A DNA stretch of 64,000 nucleotides from NCBI RefSeq assembly GCF_963576615.1, contig NC_088717.1:34944523-35008522 (forward strand), given 5' to 3'. This DNA comes from Watersipora subatra (taxonomy: Eukaryota; Bryozoa; Gymnolaemata; Cheilostomatida; Watersiporidae). The notes beneath the pieces are model-generated. The model was given only the letters and a program-made list of their open reading frames with translations, did not search any database and had not been told where the DNA came from. Numbering within the stretch: the stretch's first letter is position 1; every line of letters begins with the position of its first letter. This document shows positions 51,401 to 60,400 of the stretch, piece after piece. The position numbers and the translations under genes were made by a program.

Positions 51401-54400
51401 TGGATACAAGTGGATAGCCATGGATACAAGTGGATAGCCATGGATACAAGTGGATAGCCATGGATACAAGTGGATAGCCATGGATACAAGTGGATAGCCA
51501 TGGATACAAGTGGATAGCCATGCGCAGTGAGAACATTTCGGCAGCAAAGATGAGCTTTGTAGCCAAAATGTTTTTGAAAGCTTTTTTCGTTGGTATTTCG
51601 TGGTTTAAGCCAAGGCGAGAAGCTGTGGTTAAGTGGTCAGGACCCGGTCTTATGATCAGTAGGTTGGTGGTTTGAATCATGCAAGGATTATTGGTGGGGG
51701 TAGGAAGGGCGTTCAGCCACAACTACTCATGTGCCAAATTTTATGAGAAAACAGCCAGATAAGTCCTACACCGCGAGGAAAGACCACCACGTGGTTGGTG
51801 ATTCTCGATGGGACAATCTAAAAGAAGCTGTAGAATAGTAGAATGGGGGAAACATTTTATTCTTCTCAAATCTAAAATATGCGCTATTAGCAATCATGTA
51901 AAATGGGGAGGCAACTCTTATATTCATTGCTGCAAGTGGCATGCAGCGATTTCGCTTACTGTCAGGATTCTAGTTTTTCTCAGTGATTTAGTTCCAAAAA
52001 TTTATAAAATTTGAAGACATATGTAGCTTCAGTTACTTGAAGAAAAAGTTTGTCTGCAAACTTTGGTGCAAAAATCACAAAACAAAACTATGGTCACAAA
52101 ACAAACTATGACATGTGGTTTATAGTTGAATGACCTATTGATATACTGTCGTTGTACGAAAGTAGCTCTTGATTTGGTGTGAATTTATGTTGGGATCGTT
52201 ATGTTACCATATAAGCTTATCATGCTAGCCTTTTTTGAAAACAATACAAATTTATAACTGTTTTTATTGGGGAGGTATATTAGTGCCCTGCATCAACAGT
52301 GGATGGTCATAGATTTTTGTGTGTGCAGTAGAATTGAAATTCCCACATGATTCGAGCACTGTTACTTTTCAGTGTCCCAAGGTTAAGTTATGGGTTCTTA
52401 GGCATTAACAAATCAGCTTTTTACAGCGCTGCAGTTGCGGCATATATAAAGGTATATCACTCGCAGATTTCAAGGCTACACAAAGTATGTGTGCATGTAA
52501 TACTCGTGCTAGCGAAATATTGTCAAGTTTTAAGGCTCATTTTTATTGGTCATGAAAAGAATGTCCAAATGGCAAACTCGACATTTTCAGCAACTTCTAA
52601 TGAACTATTTGTTTGTCGACCTGCAAATTAGCCAATGCAGCTCAAGCAAAGCAACAGTGTTGTTAAATAGTCCCAACATGGTAGACCTAGTACTCATGTG
52701 ATCATATTAGATCCATATATTTGTGTGTATCGCTCCAGCTTTGCTCTGCATATAGCCTTAAAAAAACCTAAAATTCATGGCATGAATTGAACTACAAAAA
52801 AGTTTTTTAACATTTTCAACTATTCAAAAAATTATTTTTAATGGTTCATGAAGAGTTTCAAATTACACTAGTGGCTTTTATCTATCATTTTATGTTATAA
52901 GTGAAAATATTTTTGTTCATATATATTTATAGTTATTTATATGAAGACCTGTTCTCCTTGTCATTCAAAATCCTATTTTAGATGTAAATAGTGTGTGTTG
53001 AAAATTAATTAAATTGAGTCGACACCATAATAGTAAATTATTTTACCCAATCACGAATGTGTCAGTTTTATATTTACTGACATGGACCAACATGTTTGTT
53101 TTAAAATGACACATCGACAACATGCTACAGATGCATTGCCACTGATGCATTGCCAATGCATTGGCTACGCAATTGACGTAGGTTCATCTGTTTATGTAAC
53201 CCGGTCTGTATTTGCTGCTCTGTATGGTAGACCACCCTCTATACATTCATACTGTTTTGTAGTGCTCTGCATGGACTGTAAGATCAACTTCGACGATAAT
53301 GCCGACTTCCGCCAAAAAGAAATTTGGGCTCTCAAGGATGAGTCACAGGAAGACGCTAGAGACAGCAAAGCGAATGCTGCCGGTCTCAACTACATAGCAT
53401 TGGAGGGTAGCATCGGGTGTCTAGGTAGGTGGGCTAACAAATCAGTAATTGCGGATTATAGCAGGGAAGTACTGTTTGGTCCTAAAAGCACTGACGCATT
53501 GCTTGCAGTCGCTTATGTCACCATACAGTCACAGATTTGGAGTTGTGTGCACGTTGGGTTACCATGCGATAAGTTTTTCAAAGGACATTCACATGTTGCG
53601 GATTAACGTGGGCGTTTTATTAAAAATAATAAGGACTTCTACGCCAGATATTATAGCAGGAGGGATGCCAGATATCATAGCAGGAGGGATGCCAGATATC
53701 ATAGCAGGAGGGATACGAGATATCATAGCAGGAGGGATGCCAGATATCATAGCAGGAGGGATGCCAGATATTATAGCAGCACCCTCTTGGCTCACTTAGC
53801 AGCACCCTCCTGTCTCACTTAGCAGCACCCTCATGTTTCACTTAGCAGCACCCTCATGTCTCACTTAGTAGCACCCTCCTGTCTCCCTTAGCAACACCCT
53901 CCTGTCTCCCTTAGCAGCACCCTCCTGTTTCACTTAGCAGCACCCTCCTGTTTCACTTAGCAGCACCCTCCTGTTTCACTTAGCAGCACCCTCCTGTCTC
54001 CCTTAGCAGCACCCTCCTGTTTCACTTAGCAGCACCCTCCTGTTTCACTTAGCAGCACCCTCCTGTTTCACTTAGCAGCATCCTCCTGTCTCACTTAGCA
54101 GCATCCTCCTGTTTCACTTAGCAGCACCCTCCTGGCTCACTTAGCAGCACCCTCCTGTCTTCCTTAGCAGCACCCTCCTGTTTCACTTAGCAGCACCCTC
54201 CTGTCTCACTTAGCAGCACCCTCCTGTTTCACTTAGCAGCACCCTCCTGGCTCACTTAGCAGCACCCTCCTGTCTCCCTTAGTGGTACCCTCCTGTCTCC
54301 CTTAGCAGCACCCTCTTGTCTCCCTTAGCAGCACCCTCTTGTCTCCCTTAGCAGCACCCTCCTGTTTCACTTAGCAGCACCCTCCTGTCTCCCTTAGCAG

Positions 54401-57400
54401 CACCCTCCTGTCTCACTTATCAGCACCTTCCTGTCTAGCTTAGCAGCACCCTCCTGTCTCACTTAGCAGCACCCTCCTGTCTCACTTAGCAGCACCCTCC
54501 TGTTTCACTTAGCAGCACCCTCCTGTCTCCCTTAGCAGCACCCTCCTGTCTCACTTAGCAGCACCCTCCTGTTTCACTTAGCAGCACCCTCCTGTTTCAC
54601 TTAGCAGCACCCTCCTGTTTCACTTAGCAGCACCCTCCTGTCTCACTTAGTAGCACCCTCCTGTTTCACTTAGCAGCACCCTCCTGGCTCACTTAGCAGC
54701 ACCCTCCTGTCTCCCTTAGCAGCACCCTCCTGTCTCCCTTAGCAACACCCTCCTGTTTCACTTAGCAGCACCCTCCTGTCTCCCTTAGCAGCACCCTCCT
54801 GTTTCACTTAGCAGCACCCTCCTGTTTCACTTAGCAGCACCCTCCTGTTTCACTTAGCAGCACCCTCCTGTCTCACTTAGCAGCACCCTCCTGTTTCACT
54901 TAGCAGCACCCTCCTGTCTCCCTTAGCAGCACCCTCCTGTCTCACTTAGCAGCACCCTCCTGTTTCACTTAGCAGCACCCTCCTGTTTCACTTAGCAGCA
55001 CCCTCCTGTTTCACTTAGCAGCACCCTCCTGTCTCACTTAGTAGCACCCTCCTGTTTCACTTAGCAGCACCCTCCTGGCTCACTTAGCAGCACCCTCCTG
55101 TCTCCCTTAGCAGCACCCTCCTGTCTCCCTTAGCAACACCCTCCTGTTTCACTTAGCAGCACCCTCCTGTCTCCCTTAGCAGCACCCTCCTGTTTCACTT
55201 AGCAGCACCCTCCTGTTTCACTTAGCAGCACCCTCCTGTTTCACTTAGCAGCACCCTCTTGTTTCACTTAGCAGCACCCTCCTGTCTCACTTAGTAGCAC
55301 CCTCCTGTTTCACTTAGCAGCACCCTCCTGGCTCACTTAGCAGCACCCTCCTGTCTCCCTTAGCAACACCCTCCTGTCTCCCTTAGCAGCACCCTCCTGT
55401 ATCCCTTAGCAGCACCCTCCTGTCTCACTTAGCAGCACCCTCCTGTCTCCCTTAGCAGCACCCTCCTGTCTCCCTTAGCAGCACCCTCCTGTATCCCTTA
55501 GCAGCACCCTCCTGTCTCCCTTAGCAGCACCCTCCTGTTTCACTTAGCAGCACCCTCCTGTCTCCCTTAGCAGCACCCTCCTGTTTCACTTAGCAGCACC
55601 CTCCTGTTTCACTTAGCAGCACCCTCCTGTCTCCTTTAGCAGCACCCTCCTGTCTCACTTAGCAGCACCCTCCTGTCTCACTTAGCAGCACCCTCCTGTC
55701 TCCCTTAGCATCACCCTCCTGTCTCACTTAGCAGCACCCTTGCGGAACAGGAACCACTGACGTGTGGAAAATGTTTGAAATAGAGTAGCTTATGTTTCAT
55801 TTTCACATTTTTTCATGCGAAGTTTCTTTCGCACGCATATTCAATCGCGAGCATAAAACATTTGATAAAAATTTGCGAGTGACAAAACTAGCTATGCCGC
55901 TGTGATGCTTTGCGTAGGCAACAACCAAAATACGTAGCCGGCAGCCTTCTAGCGTACAATCTCATAAACGGCAAACTGCTCAAGCATATCAGAATAGGAA
56001 AAGTAAGTTCTTGGTAAAGTTTGTGAAATTCTTAGTATCATACAATAAATTATGTTATAGCTTTAGTGGAAGTTACCTCATAGCTACAACTTCCACTACT
56101 CCGGATTGGGTCTAGAAGGCACAACTCTTAAACTTAAATAGCCCTTTTAGAAAAGCAGCCGATTGCTTGTGCTGTACGCATTTGCTGATAGGCTATCCAT
56201 ATGATCCATATTCGCAGTCAAATTTTTTCTTTTTTGTCAAGCTTTGTAAGATTTCAGTTGTCTCTTTGAAAAGGACGGTGAAATCTTGCTAGCAATATGT
56301 TACCAATATACAGGGCGTGTGTTAGGTTGTTATTGCTTTCTATAGGTTTTTGCTATGTAGCTGTCCTTTCCTGCGTATACGATTCTATAAGGCTCAGGTT
56401 CTGTACTGTCATAGACATATTTCTACTCATTGAACTTGCAGTCAATGGGGCGGGTCTAGCCATGTCCACAATGGATATCATCAAGTTACACGGAGGATCA
56501 CCCGCTAACTTTCTAGATGTGGGAGGCGGTGCCACCTCTCAACAGGTTACCACAGCTTTTGAGCTCATCACCAGTGACCCCAACGTAAGTTTATCAGTAA
56601 ACTGCTGCATGCTTGCCTTCCAAGTCAGCTCTGTGAAGTTGATGTTGCATTAGTTGCTGGCCAGGGTTTGTTGTGAGAATATTTTGTGATTAAAATTGAT
56701 TCCTTTCTAGTATACACAACATAAAAACCCTTTTTGGCTGAAAATACATAGAGACTAGACTCTTTATAGATATGTTGGTGCTGTCGAATGGTTCAAGTGA
56801 TTTCAAGGACAGTCAGAAAATTTCTGTTGTTTGCTATTTTCTAAGCCGTGCCACATCATGTGGTAATGGTCACTCAAGGCAGCCATCTATAATAATATAC
56901 TTTTCGGACTATTAGCCGCTAGTTTTTTCTGATGTTTTGAGCCATGCGGCTATTATAAGGGTGCGGATATTCTGTGGTTTTCTGTTTCATCGCTAGGGCG
57001 CACTAACCGGAATCTCCGGTTAGTGCGCGTCTAGCGGTGAAAGAAAAAATAGAACAATGCCTAACGGTACTGTTCTGTTAGGCACTGGGTTAAAAAGCGT
57101 CGGTTAACATGGAACAGTGTCTAAAGACACTGTTCTGTTTCAACCAGCAAAGTTGCTGCCGTGTTAAAAAGCACCGTCATGAGTTCTGGGGCCTATACAA
57201 AGGTGCGGCATATGTATTGTTTTATTATCGTTTTTTTAAATTGCAGATTGGCTTATATAGGGGTGCGGTTAATAGTCCGAAAAGTATGGTACATTTCTAT
57301 TATCTATTATCGTGTATCTATTTATGGATGGCTTGTTGTAAACTACATCATGGGTTGGTTTGAGACTCTGTAATGAAATGAGAGTGTGTAATTTGAAAAT

Positions 57401-60400
57401 AAGTTTTTATGGTACATGAGAGTTTTGTCTAAATCACCGAATCATTTAGGATATGTGTCTTATGACTTGATGCTTGTACAATTAGTTGAAATTTGGTGAG
57501 CATCATTCTGCGAGTGGCATCCACATAATTGCCAAATATGGCACTTTGAGAGTTGTCTGCACCTTGTATTCTGCATCAAACTATTAAACTACATGTAGTT
57601 TACTGCAAAATCATTTAGCCTAAAGGACTAAACGCGAGTAACACGAGCTCTAGAGTTACAACCTGCAAATTTCAGAACTCAGGCTATCAATTGTTCGGTT
57701 CAACTTTAGCATTTAAGTGATTGTGCAAAAAATATCTAGTAGATTTGTTTGCCTCTGGCATCCTTGCATGTTACAGTATTTTGATTGGTTCTTTTCAAAC
57801 AATGAAAAATCCATGCTTATTTTGCTTTGAAGGTTCACTGTAATGTATGAGTATTATTACAGGTAAATGCCATCCTTGTGAACATATTTGGTGGCATCAT
57901 GAGATGCGATGTTATTGCTCAAGGAATTATCGATGCAGCCCGAAAGCTCTCTCTAAAGATACCAATAGTAGTAAGGTTGCAAGGTGGGTTCACCAATTAT
58001 TGTGCTGATGTAAGCAATAATGTAGAACGTCTACATACGTAAAGGAGCCATTAGGAAAAGTAAGGTTAAAGTCGGTAAGAAACTATCGGGCTGAGACATT
58101 TCTAAACACCTTTCTTCAGAACACCAGAACACCTTCTGAACACATTTTTTGTTCAATCGTCAGTAACACACTGATATTGATTATAATACCTTTCGTACCG
58201 AAACACAATAAAAGCAGCCATCTTGGAGGTCTGGCTTCAGTTTTGAAAGGCTGACGTTGTTGACTATCGCTGTTTCTCATTAATATTTTTCTGTTTAGTC
58301 CTTCATTTGTTGTGTCTCTTGCATGCATCTCTGCCCCGCTAAAGATGTATTATAGTTTACCATAGCGTGTGGACACCTGTTCAGACCTGTCATATGTATT
58401 TTATATGCAAGGTAAACAAGTAACATTATGTCATCTGGAGCTTATGCTTGCCTCTCCGCTACTTCCAATGTTTGTATCCTTTACTTGTATTGACAAAGTT
58501 CTAAAGTGTGTCTTAAGTATTCTATGTCCTTTTACCTGCATGAAGGACAAGATTTACTACTTTTTGTAGTTCGGCACATGCCTTGTAGTCTTTTTGCAAT
58601 TTCTTTCGACTTATCTAGGAGGCTGTTGGTCAGCGCTACGAGAAACTGGTGACTCCAAGCAGTGAGAACTTGCCCTTTGCATTTGTTGCACTTGTCACTA
58701 TACTAGAGAACTTTTTCAGGTACACGAGTAGACGATGCCAAGGCACTGATGGCAGCGAGTGACCTCAAGGTCATCCCGTGTGATAGTCTGAATGATGCTG
58801 CATCTATGGTTAGTTTATCTTTCCTTTCCACATTCACACAAAGGAGCACGAATAGATTAATTCTCTCTCACGTTAGAAACGTCCATGAGAGCCCTCTCAC
58901 GTTGTTATCATATCTAGTTGTATATCAGACGAGCTCACATATGTTGGTTCTTAAAACTGTCTTAGAACAGGAGAGTTTTTTAAAACTAAGCTGAACCCTC
59001 TAATCACACGGTTTGTTTTTTAGACTAGCTTGATAAGATTGACTTGATAAAAACTTGATGGACTTGAAAGACATGACAAAATGCACTGATGAGGGTTCAG
59101 TATCATAGCTAGGCTAAATTTCGCACATTTTACTACCACCAAAACAAACTGCAAACAACTGCAATCACAATGGTGTTCATATTTATGATCGACCAATCAG
59201 ATGGTGTTAAGATCAGGTGATTGTATACCTAGCATAATGGCGGAACATGTATAACTAGACCTGGTTGTGGTGCATTGTTATTCATCTATCTGTTGTACAG
59301 TTGAAATTAATATTATAATTGAGTTATAAATGTAATTCACCATAATTACCTTTAGTTAAAGGTTGACTCGCTACAAAATTCACATTACAGTTATTTGGTA
59401 TCAAAAGATTAACCATGTTTTGCTCTGCTGTGTTGTAGGTGCAAAATATGTGGAAATGTGATTACAAGCTCTTAAAAGCTCAAAACGAACAGTTAAGCGC
59501 CGTCATCACAAATCCGCTGTAGATTAGAATCTCTTTCCAAAATGGCTCGAATGGGACGTAATTGAACGAGATGGCTTCTGTTTACACTTTCATGCAACCT
59601 CATTCGCCGAAATATTTTCACAAATATACTTCACGCATTCAATAAAACCCTTTCTATTGTTCTTATGCATCTATTTCATCATCATTGTAATGCTATCACT
59701 TTCAGCACTGATATCTTATAACCTACCGTTAAAATTCGTTAAACTTTTTAACCTTAGCTTGAAGGAGTACATATCATTATCTAAAAAACATGGTGAGCCT
59801 GTTGGTCACCTGTGATAATCGAAAAATGCTGAAGAAATTGTTGGAAGTATGGGTCACATGATTAGATTACGACTAGACGATTAGACCAAGCCGAAACAAA
59901 ACTGTAAAGTAGCGAGCATCTATATTTGATACTGGCTCTTCGGTAAAACCTGAAGTCTTTGTCATAAACTAGTGCTACGAGAAGTTTTATATTGAGCCTT
60001 TCATTGGCTTTTCAATTCACGTGAGAACACCATAAATCAAAACAATGACCAAATGGATTGACAACATCAGAGAAATAAACTGATTCCAATCTGCGACGGT
60101 TTCGTGATGGCGACGATTAACTGTTCGTTTTTTAGCTTTTAAGAGCTTGTAATCACATTTCCACATATTTCGCACCTACAACACAGCAGAGTAAGACGTG
60201 GTGAATCTTTTGATACCAAATAACTGTTATGCGAATTTTGTTGCAAGTCAACCTTTAAGACTTTCAGTGTAGCTGTATGGGGGGGCTGAGTGGCAGGTGA
60301 TTACAGGATTTCAAAAATGATGTCAGATCATTCTTACTAGATTAGCCTTTGGCACCAATATTTTGGCTCCTTGGTTTGATAAAAACCTTTTTTGTACCTA

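Noticed and set aside
51007-51722. Minus-strand frames of 160-230 codons with [20 protein letters not shown] repeats
   Set aside because: Product of a stop-free 20-bp unit in SUCLA2 intron 6, open in three frames at once.
53781-55741. CRISPR array
   Set aside because: Units are contiguous without spacers and this is animal DNA.
59081-59105. Another hammerhead from CTGATGAG at 59086
   Set aside because: No GAAA box, stem II or cleavage triplet follows at the right distance.
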